DNA of 64,000 bases from Lachnospiraceae bacterium (GCA_900759665.1 CAAEWE010000050.1:1-64000), one strand, 5' to 3'. Shown: positions 36,625-45,796, counted from the first letter of the stretch. Notes: generated by a model from the letters alone, not told the origin. Translations and numbers: made by a program.

Positions 36625-36969
36625 ATGAGTGGAGAGACGCAGCTTTTGATGGAGCAGTTGATGGAAGCCGTAAAGCGTACCCAGGAGTACAATCAGTATC
36701 AGACGCTTCTGGAAAGTGTCAAAAAGCATCCGGATATTTACCGGAGGATCGGGGAATTCCGCAGAGGCAGCATTGTGTTCCAGATGACGGATCATGCCAA
36801 TCCTATTGAGGAGAACAATACACTGCAGAAGGAGTTTGCAGATCTGCAGACCAATGGTCTTGCCAATGAATTTCTGGCGGCGGAGCATCAGTACTGCATG
36901 ATGATCAAAAAGATGCAGGAATATTTTCTGGATCATCTGGATCTGGAACTGGAGTTTTTAGATGAATAG
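36625..36969 (+). CDS. YlbF family protein
   Basis: A 114-residue helical protein of the YlbF/YmcA family; in Bacillus these form the Y-complex that steers RNase Y. The neighbouring RNase J gene, 3 bases upstream, fits an mRNA decay role. Cysteines for the Fe-S cluster of the Bacillus complex are limited to one (YCMMIKKM), so that feature is not evident here. Overlaps the next gene by 8 bases. Confidence 0.82.
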   Translation: MSGETQLLMEQLMEAVKRTQEYNQYQTLLESVKKHPDIYRRIGEFRRGSIVFQMTDHANPIEENNTLQKEFADLQTNGLANEFLAAEHQYCMMIKKMQEYFLDHLDLELEFLDE

Positions 36970-37333
36970 CTGGAAGCCGGCAGCGGTGACATCGGTTTAT
37001 ATCGTGCTGTATTTGCTGCTGGTGTTCGGTGTGGCAATTCTGTGTTTTCATGGCTATCGTTTCTGCTATGCTGTATTTGCGGACGTCCGGGTGGAGGAGC
37101 AGCCGGGAAAAGATATTACTTTTTTAGTATCTTCTGCAGACAGCTTCCGGGACATTGCGGCGAAGCTGCAGGAGAAGGGTGTGATCCGTGACCGGTACAG
37201 CTTTCTTGCCAGGGCGGGGATTATGGATACCGACCGCAATAAGATCTACGCCGGAAAGTATATTCTGAATAATTCCATGACATATGAGCAGGTAATCAAT
37301 CATCTGACGGTATCGGAAGGGTTTGACAAATGA
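36962..37333 (+). CDS. MltG N-terminal-like membrane protein (no catalytic domain)
   Basis: A 123-residue protein with one membrane segment (about 11-33) and then the LysM-like domain of MltG/YceG (ADSFRDIAAKLQEKGVI, RNKIYAGKYILNNSMTYEQVINHL). The catalytic YceG domain of full-length MltG (about 350 residues) is missing and the gene ends cleanly, overlapping trmR by ATGA. The place corresponds to Bacillus yrrL (mltG). It may bind glycan strands without cutting. Confidence 0.8.
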   Translation: MNSWKPAAVTSVYIVLYLLLVFGVAILCFHGYRFCYAVFADVRVEEQPGKDITFLVSSADSFRDIAAKLQEKGVIRDRYSFLARAGIMDTDRNKIYAGKYILNNSMTYEQVINHLTVSEGFDK

Positions 37334-37983
37334 TAATTGATGAGAGACTTTCAGTATTTATCGATGCACTGCAGTGGGATCTGCCGGGAGACCTGGCAGA
37401 ACTGGAGAAGCAGGCACTTGAGGATCAGGTGCCCATTATCCGGAGACCCATGCAGACATTTCTCGGATTTATACTGGGGCTGACACAGCCGGCATCCATT
37501 CTGGAGATTGGAGCGGCGGTTGGATTTTCCAGTATATTGATGAGTGAATATGTGCCGGAGCAGACTTCCATTACTACGATAGAAAAGGTACCGGCAAGGA
37601 TCCGTGCCGCCAGGGACAATTTTCGTCGTTATGGGAAGGCAGACCGGATCTGTCTGCTGGAGGGAGATGCGGCAGATGTCCTGGCAGAGCTTTGTACAAA
37701 AGGCGATCAATACGATTTTATTTTTATGGATGCTGCCAAGGGACAGTATCTTAATTTTTTGCCGGATATATTGAAGATGCTTCCCGGAAATGGTATGCTG
37801 ATAACAGACAATGTATTGCAGGATGGTGACGTGATCCAGTCACGTTATGCCATTAACCGCAGAGACCGTACGATTCATGGACGGATGCGGGAATATCTGT
37901 ACCGGCTGACCCATTCGGAGGAGCTTGATACAGTGATATTGCCTGTGGGAGACGGAATTACCGTGTCCAGGCGGATAAAGTGA
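37330..37983 (+). CDS. trmR: tRNA 5-hydroxyuridine methyltransferase
   Basis: A 217-residue class I SAM-dependent O-methyltransferase. SAM-binding LEIGAAVGFSS is near residue 58, and FIFMDAAKGQYLNFLPDI with LITDNVLQDG carry the catechol-type metal site. Position between an mltG-like gene and a U32 gene matches Bacillus yrrM (trmR), whose product methylates ho5U34 to mo5U34 in tRNA. The gene name rests on this context plus similarity. Confidence 0.88.
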   Translation: MIIDERLSVFIDALQWDLPGDLAELEKQALEDQVPIIRRPMQTFLGFILGLTQPASILEIGAAVGFSSILMSEYVPEQTSITTIEKVPARIRAARDNFRRYGKADRICLLEGDAADVLAELCTKGDQYDFIFMDAAKGQYLNFLPDILKMLPGNGMLITDNVLQDGDVIQSRYAINRRDRTIHGRMREYLYRLTHSEELDTVILPVGDGITVSRRIK

Positions 37984-37984
37984 G

Positions 37985-39229
37985 GTGAAAGGGTTGTTAT
38001 CAAATGGAAAGCCGGAGTTATTGATACCGGCAAGCAGCTTGGAGGTTTTAAAGGTAGCCGTAATATATGGTGCCGATGCCGTATATATCGGAGGCGACAT
38101 GTATGGACTCCGTGCAAAGGCTAAAAACTTCTCTCCGGAGGATATGAAGGAGGGGGTAAGATTTGCCCATGAGCATGGAAAGAGAGTGTTTGTCACAGCA
38201 AATATAACAGCTCATAACGGGGATCTGGAAGGGATCCGCCGTTATTTTGAGGAGCTGAAGGAGATCGGACCGGATGCACTGATCATTTCGGATCCGGGCG
38301 TTTTTGATATTGCCAGAGAGATCTGTCCGGAGATCGAGGTGCATATCAGTACCCAGAGCAATAACGTCAATTATGGCACATATCTGTTCTGGCAGCGTAT
38401 GGGAGCAAAGCGGGTGGTGTCCGCCAGAGAGCTTTCAATCCGGGAGATCAAGGATATCCGGGCACATATTCCCGATGATCTGGAGATTGAGACCTTTGTG
38501 CATGGTGCCATGTGTATTTCCTATTCCGGCAGATGTCTTCTGAGTAATTATTTCACAGGGCGGGACGCCAATCTGGGAGCATGTACCCATCCATGCCGGT
38601 GGAAGTATTATATTATGGAGGAGAACCGTCCGGGAGAGTTTCTTCCGGTGGAGGAAAATGAGAGAGGCACATATATTTTCAATTCCAAGGATCTGTGCAT
38701 GATCGAGCATATACCGGATCTGGTAGATGCCGGCATTGACAGCTTCAAGATCGAAGGACGCATGAAGACAGCTCTTTATGTGGCTGATGTGGCGAGGACA
38801 TACCGGCAGGCGATCGATGATTACTTTACATCACCGGAGCTGTACGAATCCCGGAAGTCATATTATATGGATGAGATCTCCAAGTGTACGTACCGCCAGT
38901 ACACGACAGGGTTCTTTTATGGGAAACCGACCCATGAGGGACAGATCTACGATAACAATACCTATGTTAAAAAATATACGTATCTCGGTATCGTCAGCGG
39001 GATCACAGAGGATGGATATGCTGTGATGGAACAGCGCAACAAATTCTGCGTGGGTGATGAGGTAGAGATTATGAAGCCGGATGGCAGCGATTGTCACGTC
39101 AAGGTGCTTGCCATGCAGGATGAAAAAGGAGAAGCAATGGAAAGCTGTCCTCATCCACAGCAAAAGATCCGGGTGAGGTTTAGTGAAGTTCCGGACAGAA
39201 TGAATCTGATCCGTGTATCATGTGAGTAA
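37985..39229 (+). CDS. U32 peptidase-family tRNA hydroxylation protein
   Basis: A 414-residue U32 protein: PELLIPASSLEVLKVAVIYGADAVYIGGD at the start and the GRCLLSNYF...GACTHPCRWKY cysteine region that holds an Fe-S cluster in this family. Next to trmR it corresponds to Bacillus YrrO (TrhP2), which with TrhP1 makes ho5U34 from prephenate. Only one U32 gene is here. The start may be GTG 37985 or TTG 37994; the latter has GAGGTGA at a better distance. Confidence 0.88.
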   Translation: MKGLLSNGKPELLIPASSLEVLKVAVIYGADAVYIGGDMYGLRAKAKNFSPEDMKEGVRFAHEHGKRVFVTANITAHNGDLEGIRRYFEELKEIGPDALIISDPGVFDIAREICPEIEVHISTQSNNVNYGTYLFWQRMGAKRVVSARELSIREIKDIRAHIPDDLEIETFVHGAMCISYSGRCLLSNYFTGRDANLGACTHPCRWKYYIMEENRPGEFLPVEENERGTYIFNSKDLCMIEHIPDLVDAGIDSFKIEGRMKTALYVADVARTYRQAIDDYFTSPELYESRKSYYMDEISKCTYRQYTTGFFYGKPTHEGQIYDNNTYVKKYTYLGIVSGITEDGYAVMEQRNKFCVGDEVEIMKPDGSDCHVKVLAMQDEKGEAMESCPHPQQKIRVRFSEVPDRMNLIRVSCE

Positions 39230-39250
39230 ATACATTTGGGAGGAAGAGTT

Positions 39251-39478
39251 ATGGAAAAAAATGTAAGACTGAGAGTACTTTATGTAATGGAGCTGTTTGT
39301 GCAGCAGACAGACGCAGAAAACGGAGTGACGATGCAGGAAATCCTGGACTGGCTGGCAGACCATAATCTTACCGGTGAGAGAAAGAGTATCTACGAGGAT
39401 ATTCATGCACTTAAGGAGTTTGGTCTGGACATTCAGTACACACAGTCCGACAAAACATATCGTCTTGCAAGTCGTTAA
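39251..39478 (+). CDS. Small HTH protein, WYL-regulator N-terminus only
   Basis: A 75-residue protein resembling only the winged helix-turn-helix part of WYL-family regulators (MQEILDWL..H.L.GERKSIYEDIHALKEFGLDI). The WYL ligand domain is absent and the protein closes soon after the wing. GGAGG precedes ATG 39251. It lies 23 bases before the fucosidase gene, so it may regulate that operon. Confidence 0.75.
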   Translation: MEKNVRLRVLYVMELFVQQTDAENGVTMQEILDWLADHNLTGERKSIYEDIHALKEFGLDIQYTQSDKTYRLASR

Positions 39479-39501
39479 TGAAATGAAAAAGGAGAAAAAC
39501 A

Positions 39502-40959
39502 ATGACACCACAGCAGAAATATTTAGACATTGTGGATGAGGTGATCGCAAAGGGGCCGTTTAAACCGGACTGGGTATCCCTCTCTGACTATGAGACACCA
39601 AAATGGCTCAAAAACGGTAAATTCGGTATTTTTATTCACTGGGGATTGTTCAGTGTACCGGCATTTAACAACGAGTGGTATTCCAGAAACATGTACATCC
39701 AGAGCATGGAGGAGTGGCAGCATCACAGAGATACCTTCGGAGAGCATACGAAGTTTGGCTACAAGGATTTCATTCCGATGTTTACGGCACCAAAGTTTCA
39801 GCCGGAGGAGTGGGTGAAGCTGTTTAAGGAAGCAGGAGCCAGATATGTGATGCCGGTGGCAGAGCACCATGACGGTTTCCAGATGTATGACAGCGAGATC
39901 AGTGAATGGAACAGTGTCAAGATGGCGATGAAGCGTGATGTACTGGGCGAGATGAAGGCAGCGATCGAGAAAGAGGGACTGACCTTCTGTGAGTCCAATC
40001 ATCGTGTAGAGCATTCCTTCTTTATGGGACATGGCAAGGAGTTTGACAGTGATATTAAGGATCCTATGAAGTTAGGCGATTTCTATTATCCTGCGATGCC
40101 GGAACCGGACAATCAGGATCTGTTCAGCCCGGCACCTCCGCAGGATTTCATGGAGGACTGGCTTGCGAGAAACTGCGAGCTGGTGGAGAAGTATCATCCA
40201 AACATGGTTTATTTTGACTGGTGGATCCAGCATGATTCGGTAAAGCCATATCTGAAGAAGTTTGCAGCATATTATTACAACCGTGGGCTGGAATGGGGAC
40301 AGCAGGTAACGATCTCCTACAAGCATGATGCGATGATGCTGGGAACCGGTGTTCTCGATATGGAGCGTGGCCACTTTACAGAGGCAAAGCCGTTTACGTG
40401 GCAGGCGGATACCTCGATGGCTTACAATTCCTGGTGTTATACAGAGCAGAACCGCTTTAAGCCGACCGTAGAGATCATTCAGGATCTGGTAGATATCGTC
40501 AGCAAGAACGGATGTCTTCTGTTGAATGTCGGACCGAAGGCAGACGGAACCATCTGTGATGAGGAGATCAGGATCCTTAAAGAGATGGGTGAATGGATGA
40601 GTGTCAACGGAGAGGCAATCTACGATACACATCCATGGCGTATTCAGGCTGAGGGCAGCACCAAGGGTGTAGAAGGTATGTTCTCCGAGGAAGGCCGTCA
40701 GGCGTATGGCAAGGACGATATCCGTTTTACATGCAAGGCAGACTATATTTATATCATTGCCATGAAGCAGGAGGGCGCTGACGTGGTCGTAAAATCTATG
40801 GGAGAGGACAGCAAGGACTTCCATGGAATTATTCTGGAGATGAAGGCACTGGGATATGATGAGCCGGTCACATATGAGCGTGACGCGGATACCATGACGA
40901 TCCACGCACCATTTGTACAGAGTGATATGCCGGTAGTATATCGTATGAAATTGAAATAA
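39502..40959 (+). CDS. Alpha-L-fucosidase, GH29
   Basis: A 485-residue GH29 enzyme with no signal peptide. GIFIHWGLFSVPAF, EHHDGFQMYDS (substrate-binding histidines) and the nucleophile Asp in VYFDWWIQ near residue 239 are present, then LLNVGPKADGTI. The C-terminal beta domain is short. It would cleave fucose from imported mucin- or plant-derived oligosaccharides. AAAGGAG precedes the ATG. A strong terminator follows. Confidence 0.95.
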   Translation: MTPQQKYLDIVDEVIAKGPFKPDWVSLSDYETPKWLKNGKFGIFIHWGLFSVPAFNNEWYSRNMYIQSMEEWQHHRDTFGEHTKFGYKDFIPMFTAPKFQPEEWVKLFKEAGARYVMPVAEHHDGFQMYDSEISEWNSVKMAMKRDVLGEMKAAIEKEGLTFCESNHRVEHSFFMGHGKEFDSDIKDPMKLGDFYYPAMPEPDNQDLFSPAPPQDFMEDWLARNCELVEKYHPNMVYFDWWIQHDSVKPYLKKFAAYYYNRGLEWGQQVTISYKHDAMMLGTGVLDMERGHFTEAKPFTWQADTSMAYNSWCYTEQNRFKPTVEIIQDLVDIVSKNGCLLLNVGPKADGTICDEEIRILKEMGEWMSVNGEAIYDTHPWRIQAEGSTKGVEGMFSEEGRQAYGKDDIRFTCKADYIYIIAMKQEGADVVVKSMGEDSKDFHGIILEMKALGYDEPVTYERDADTMTIHAPFVQSDMPVVYRMKLK

Positions 40960-40981
40960 TTAAATATAGAATGGAAAAGAG

Positions 40982-41016
40982 AAAGGCTGATACACCGTTT
41001 GATGTATCAGCCTTTT
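40982..41016. terminator. Intrinsic terminator, probably bidirectional
   Basis: AAAGGCTGATACA and TGTATCAGCCTTT form a 13-bp stem with an 8-base loop followed by TGTTA. The A-run on the left gives a U tract for the opposite strand, so it can serve both the fucosidase and the cold-shock gene. Confidence 0.85.
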
Positions 41017-41118
41017 GTTACACCTCAAAGCTATGTCCAGATAATTTTGCAATAAAAAATTTATTAGAAAACTAAAATGGTTTATGCCATGAATATAACG
41101 TCTGTCTGTTGTCTGCAA

Positions 41119-41319
41119 TTAACCAAGCTTAACAACGTTAGCAGCCTGTGGTCCCTTTTCTCCGTTGACAACGTCGAACTCAACCTCTTCACCTTCATCA
41201 AGAACCTTGAATCCGTCCATCTGGAGTGCTGAGAAATGTACGAATACATCCTTGCCAGTCTCGTCAGAGATGAAACCAAAACCCTTCTTTGCGTTAAACC
41301 ATTTAACTGTACCCTTCAT
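41119..41319 (-). CDS. Cold-shock protein, CspA family
   Basis: A 66-residue OB-fold RNA chaperone. MKGTVKWFNAKKGFGFI contains RNP1 (KGFGFI) and VFVHFSAL contains RNP2. Length is standard. TAGGAGG lies upstream. It has a separate promoter and a roughly 65-base leader, usual for cold-shock genes. Confidence 0.96.
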   Translation of the reverse strand: MKGTVKWFNAKKGFGFISDETGKDVFVHFSALQMDGFKVLDEGEEVEFDVVNGEKGPQAANVVKLG

Positions 41320-41387
41320 AGTAGTGCCTCCTAAAATAATGAAAAAATTTTGTAACCTGTGTGAGCACAGATTTCAACAACATGTTT

Positions 41388-41416
41388 AATCTACCATATT
41401 CACTGGTTCCTGTCAA
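41388..41416 (-). promoter_or_regulatory. Cold-shock gene promoter
   Basis: TTGACA (41416-41411), a 17-base spacer and TAGATT (41393-41388) on the minus strand. Confidence 0.7.
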
Positions 41417-41439
41417 TGTAAATCAAATGAAAAGCAGTG

Positions 41440-43281
41440 CTAATTTTTATCAATGCCGAGTTCCTGCGCAAGTTCCTCCAGATACATCCAGCGGTCCATT
41501 TTCTGCTCCAGTTCCCGGGAGAGACTCTCTTTTTCTTCGGATAATTTTCCGAGCTTTACAAAGTCACTGGCGGCCTGTCCCATCTCCGTGTCAATCTCTT
41601 CCAGACGCCCTTCTATGGCAGCAATGTCGTCTTCGATCGTCTCGAAATCCTTCTGCTCCTGATAGGTCATTTTTTTCTTTTTGGTCTGACCGTCCTTCCA
41701 GTTATTGCGGTTCACGGTTTTGGCGGGTTCTGCATCTGATGGAGAGCTGGTGCCGGAAGTGGTTGTATGACCAGTGACATCTGTATTTCTGGCTTCACGG
41801 GCATGAAGGTAGTCGGTATAGCCACCCTCGTACTGAACCAGTCTGCCGCCCTCCTCATAGGAAAAGATACGGCGGACCACACGATCCAGAAAATAGCGGT
41901 CATGGGAAACCACTGCCACGATGCCGTCAAAGTGATCCAGATAATCCTCCAGGATCGTCAGGGTGGCGATGTCCAGATCGTTGGTCGGCTCATCCAGAAA
42001 CAGAACATTTGGTGCCTCCATCAGAATGCGGAGCAGATAAAGACGCCTCTTCTCACCACCGGACAGCTTCTTGATCAAGGCGTACTGCATATCCCCAGGA
42101 AACAGAAAGCGTTCCAGCATGGCAGAGGCTGTGATCAGGGAACCGTCCGGCTGGCGGATGTATTCTGCACCACTGCGGACATAGTCGATCACCCGCATGT
42201 TGTCGTCCAGTGCTTCATTTTCCTGGGAAAAATAACCGATCTTGACTGTCTGGCCTATGGTGACGGTACCGCTGTCCGGCTGTACGGAACCGTCAATGAT
42301 CTTCATCAGTGTAGATTTGCCGCAGCCGTTGGGACCGATAATACCGATCCGGTCATCCCGCAGGAAGATATAAGAAAAATCACGGATCAATGTACGATCT
42401 CCATAGGATTTTGTAATATGCTCCAGCTCCACGGTAGTTTTGCCGAGACGGGAGGAGACGGATGTCATCTCCACAGAGCTGTCACGGACAGGTGCAGCAG
42501 TATCCCGCAGTGCCTCATAACGTGCAATATGTGCCTTCTGTTTTGTGGAACGGGCTCTGGCACCACGCTGCATCCAGGCAATTTCCACCCGTAGCAGACT
42601 CTGACGTTTTCGTTCTGTTGCCATCTCGATCTCTTCTCTCTGGGCTTTTCGCTCCAGATATCCCAGATAATTGCAGCTATAACTGTAAAGCTTTCCCTTG
42701 TCGATCTCTACGATCCGGTTTACCACGCTGTCCAGAAAATAACGGTCGTGGGTGATCATGATCAGGGCACTTTTTGTATGTTTCAGGAAGGTTTCCAGCC
42801 ATTCCGCCATAGCACTGTCCAAATGGTTGGTAGGCTCGTCCAGGATCAGAATATCAGCGGGAGTCAGCAGAGTACGCACAAGGGCGATCCGTTTGCGCTG
42901 TCCACCGGAAAGCTCCGTGATATTCTGGTCAAGCTGTGTGATCCCGAGCTTGGTGAGCATGGATTTGGCGTCCGCCTCGTAATCCATGGGACTACCGAAA
43001 ATATCATCGGCAAGAGGCAGGGCTGCAGTCAGGGCATCAAAGCTTTCCGGAAAGACCGGGTTCTGAGGAAGATAGCCGATACGCAGGTTTCTTCCCATGA
43101 TAACGGTACCCTCGTCCGGTTCTTCTCTGCCGGCAAGGATTTTTAATAAAGTTGACTTACCGGTTCCGTTGATGCCGATGATCCCGACCTTCTCCTGCTC
43201 GTTCAGGGAGAAAGAGGCATCATCAAATAGTTTACGTTCTGTATAAGAATGTGTTAAATGTTCTGCTGTGATCAGATTCAT
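41440..43281 (-). CDS. ABC-F family ATPase
   Basis: A 613-residue protein with two ABC domains and no membrane segments. Walker A GINGTGKST and GPNGCGKST, signatures LSGGQRKR and LSGGEKRR, and Walker B ILDEPTNHLD and FLDEPTNDLD are intact. The linker between them and a C-terminal coiled coil (about 540-613) are as in Uup-type ABC-F proteins, which act on ribosomes or on DNA. The inner ATG follows TGGAG. Antibiotic resistance cannot be inferred from this. Confidence 0.93.
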   Translation of the reverse strand: MNLITAEHLTHSYTERKLFDDASFSLNEQEKVGIIGINGTGKSTLLKILAGREEPDEGTVIMGRNLRIGYLPQNPVFPESFDALTAALPLADDIFGSPMDYEADAKSMLTKLGITQLDQNITELSGGQRKRIALVRTLLTPADILILDEPTNHLDSAMAEWLETFLKHTKSALIMITHDRYFLDSVVNRIVEIDKGKLYSYSCNYLGYLERKAQREEIEMATERKRQSLLRVEIAWMQRGARARSTKQKAHIARYEALRDTAAPVRDSSVEMTSVSSRLGKTTVELEHITKSYGDRTLIRDFSYIFLRDDRIGIIGPNGCGKSTLMKIIDGSVQPDSGTVTIGQTVKIGYFSQENEALDDNMRVIDYVRSGAEYIRQPDGSLITASAMLERFLFPGDMQYALIKKLSGGEKRRLYLLRILMEAPNVLFLDEPTNDLDIATLTILEDYLDHFDGIVAVVSHDRYFLDRVVRRIFSYEEGGRLVQYEGGYTDYLHAREARNTDVTGHTTTSGTSSPSDAEPAKTVNRNNWKDGQTKKKKMTYQEQKDFETIEDDIAAIEGRLEEIDTEMGQAASDFVKLGKLSEEKESLSRELEQKMDRWMYLEELAQELGIDKN

Positions 43282-43442
43282 AAGTAATCTCCATTTCCTT
43301 TTGCATTGACACGACACGGGAATCCTTTATAATAAAGAAAAGAATAAACGTGTGATGATAGAAGCTTCAAAGTATTTGCAGCTTCTATCATATGATAACC
43401 GTAAAGGTTTATTCTGTCAAAATAAGAATTTGGGGGGACAGT

Positions 43443-43883
43443 ATGAAAAAATATAGTCGTCTGGTTAATTATTATGAGACGGATCAGATGGGAATTGTGC
43501 ATCATTCCAATTATATCCGTTATTTTGAGGAGGCAAGACTTTACTGGATGGATGAGATCGGTCTGTCCTATAGTGGGCTGGAGAAACGGGGGCTGATCAT
43601 TCCTGTTACTTTTGCAGATTGTCAGTACAAACAGCCGGTGCACTTTGGAGATACGATCTGTATTTCTGTCCGTATAGTAAAGTTTGACGGATTGAAGATG
43701 GAATTTGCATATGAAGTGAGGGATGAGACGACAGGGGAGCTTCGGAGTACCGGAAGAACCGGTCATTGCTTTCTGAACCGGGATATGCATCCGGTATTGA
43801 TCCGCAAGAGTGCACCGGAGTTGTATGATATTATGTTAAATGCTCTTCATGAGGATGGAGGAGCAGGCAGAAAGGGAATGTGA
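43443..43883 (+). CDS. Acyl-CoA thioesterase, YbgC/FadM hot-dog family
   Basis: A 146-residue hot-dog protein: NYYETDQMGIVHHSNYIRYFEEAR holds the catalytic Asp. GGGGGGACAG precedes ATG 43443. It hydrolyses short or aromatic acyl-CoA thioesters in the family; the substrate here is open. Its stop overlaps the GTG of the arylsulfotransferase-like gene, so they are coupled. Confidence 0.92.
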   Translation: MKKYSRLVNYYETDQMGIVHHSNYIRYFEEARLYWMDEIGLSYSGLEKRGLIIPVTFADCQYKQPVHFGDTICISVRIVKFDGLKMEFAYEVRDETTGELRSTGRTGHCFLNRDMHPVLIRKSAPELYDIMLNALHEDGGAGRKGM

Positions 43884-45664
43884 ATCAGATGAAGAAAAAG
43901 CTGTTAACCATATTGATCACCAGCCTTGTGATGATCGCAGGGATGGGGGCATTTTTGTGGAAGATGAATTCTGTGAACCGGCAGCAGGCAAAGAAACAGG
44001 CTGCTCTTCTGCAGGAGGAGATGGACACGGATACAAAGGAAAAAGAACTGGAGGATGTGGATAAGCTGGAGCTGCAGACACTGTATCTGTCCGGGGACAA
44101 GAAAAATGTTGTCACCAGGGAATATGGAAGTGTGGATAGTATTTATAACAAGTCAAAATCCTCGTCTGCTGAGGAGATGCTGACAGATATCAAGAAAAAA
44201 CGGGATTATTCGGAGAAGGATCCTCTGTGGGCATACAACCCATATGGGACGAATCCGGACTCTTTATATATGTATTTTAAGAGCAAGGGCAGGTTTTACT
44301 GCAGATATACGGTTTCCGTGGATGATGAGAAAATACCGGATTTCACCAGGACATTGGATAACGGGGCAGAAGGTAATGTTGCCAGAGAGCATGAGTACCA
44401 GATCATCGGTCTGGTGCCGGGTAAGACCAATTATCTGATCTTTAAGCTGTATAACAAAAAGGATCAGCTTGCCAATACCCTGTACTATAAAGTGGATATG
44501 CCCAAAAGCTACAGCGGGGCACAGACTATTTTGGAACTGGAGAAGGGCAGAAGTAAGACATCTTTGCAGAATGGACTTTATACCGTATTTTCCAAAACGG
44601 TATCCCAAAAGAAAAATGCCATTCTTTTATATGACAACAGCGGTGTTTTACGTGGAGAATTTCCGACAAAGGGCGTTGGTTATAATGCAGAGCAGATTTA
44701 TGATACTTTTATATATGCTGTGGATGACAATACCCTTGCCCGTGTCAATGCACTGGGACAGGTAGTGGATTGTCTGGAAATACCACTGCATCATATTTAT
44801 GGGGAGTTTGCCTATGATGGAGCCGGGGCTGTTTATGTGCTGGCAGAGCCGGTACAGCGTTCTAGGTCTCTGGGCAGTGTCGTTAAGGTCGAGGTAAATT
44901 CCGGGGATGTATCGGATGCATTGAATTTATCGGACATTCCGTCTCTGGTGCAGCTGGTAAAGCGGGCAGACAAGAGTGGTAAATGGAAAGGCAGAAACCA
45001 TATGGCTCTGGATTCCATTCAGGTGACAGGAACCAATCAGATCCTGCTGGGTTCTTCCAAATATTCCACGATCATGAAGGTAAGCAATGTCAACAGTCTG
45101 ATGCCGAAACTGGATTATATGATGACGGATCAGAAGCTTTGGAATATATCCGGGAAGGGAAAGGCCAAAAAACACCTGCGCAAAAAGATTCTGACAAAGG
45201 CACTGGCAGAGGGGCAGGCGGAGCCGGTGCAGGAGACTCCGATCGTTGATTCGATCCTTGACACGGGAAAGATAACGACACCAGAACTGTTCCGGTCGCA
45301 GTATGGACAGAATGCACTTGTGGTAGAGAAAAGAAATAATCTGGCAGAAGGGCAGTATTATGTAAGCATGTTGAATAATAATGCCGGAAGGGGTGCCTCC
45401 GGTCAGAGGAACAATTCCTATTATTACAAATATCTTGTCGATGAGACGGCAGGTACCTATGTGCTTCTGGAAAAGGAACGGCTGCCGCGAAGTGAAAAGG
45501 GCGGCAATGTGACACCGTACGAGAAAAGCTTTTTATACTGTCGTTCCGGGAACCATATCTTTGAAGAGATTGATAAAGAGGGCAGACAGATCCGGTCTTT
45601 TCATATAAAGGGTGCATTGTACAGAGTTTACAAAAATGACTGGAAAGGATTCTGGTTTTATTGA
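43880..45664 (+). CDS. Arylsulfotransferase (ASST)-like membrane-anchored protein
   Basis: A 594-residue protein with one N-terminal membrane anchor (about 8-28) and a large extracellular part. The N-terminal domain has the ASST pattern (WAYNPYGTNPDSLYMYF, EYQIIGLVPGKTNYLI); the propeller part has HHIYGEF and NHMALDSIQ...ILLGSSKYSTIMKV, matching the histidine blocks of PAPS-independent aryl sulfotransferases. A sulfate-transfer role between phenols is thus possible but not proven. GTG 43880 overlaps the upstream stop; ATG 43889 (MKKKLLTIL) is an alternative start. No Dsb-type or sulfatase neighbour. Confidence 0.78.
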   Translation: MNQMKKKLLTILITSLVMIAGMGAFLWKMNSVNRQQAKKQAALLQEEMDTDTKEKELEDVDKLELQTLYLSGDKKNVVTREYGSVDSIYNKSKSSSAEEMLTDIKKKRDYSEKDPLWAYNPYGTNPDSLYMYFKSKGRFYCRYTVSVDDEKIPDFTRTLDNGAEGNVAREHEYQIIGLVPGKTNYLIFKLYNKKDQLANTLYYKVDMPKSYSGAQTILELEKGRSKTSLQNGLYTVFSKTVSQKKNAILLYDNSGVLRGEFPTKGVGYNAEQIYDTFIYAVDDNTLARVNALGQVVDCLEIPLHHIYGEFAYDGAGAVYVLAEPVQRSRSLGSVVKVEVNSGDVSDALNLSDIPSLVQLVKRADKSGKWKGRNHMALDSIQVTGTNQILLGSSKYSTIMKVSNVNSLMPKLDYMMTDQKLWNISGKGKAKKHLRKKILTKALAEGQAEPVQETPIVDSILDTGKITTPELFRSQYGQNALVVEKRNNLAEGQYYVSMLNNNAGRGASGQRNNSYYYKYLVDETAGTYVLLEKERLPRSEKGGNVTPYEKSFLYCRSGNHIFEEIDKEGRQIRSFHIKGALYRVYKNDWKGFWFY

Positions 45665-45693
45665 CAAATTGACGAAAGAAAACGCTATTTTGG

Positions 45694-45722
45694 TTGACCC
45701 TGTCAGGGAAAAGAGGTATACT
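45694..45722 (+). promoter_or_regulatory. Promoter of the transaldolase-transketolase cluster
   Basis: TTGACC (45694-45699), a 17-base spacer and TATACT (45717-45722). Confidence 0.75.
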
Positions 45723-45796
45723 AAAAACAGTAGTTTGTATGTTATGCAATGAGCAAATGGCGAATGAAATAACTAAGAAAGAGGAGGAACATTAAT

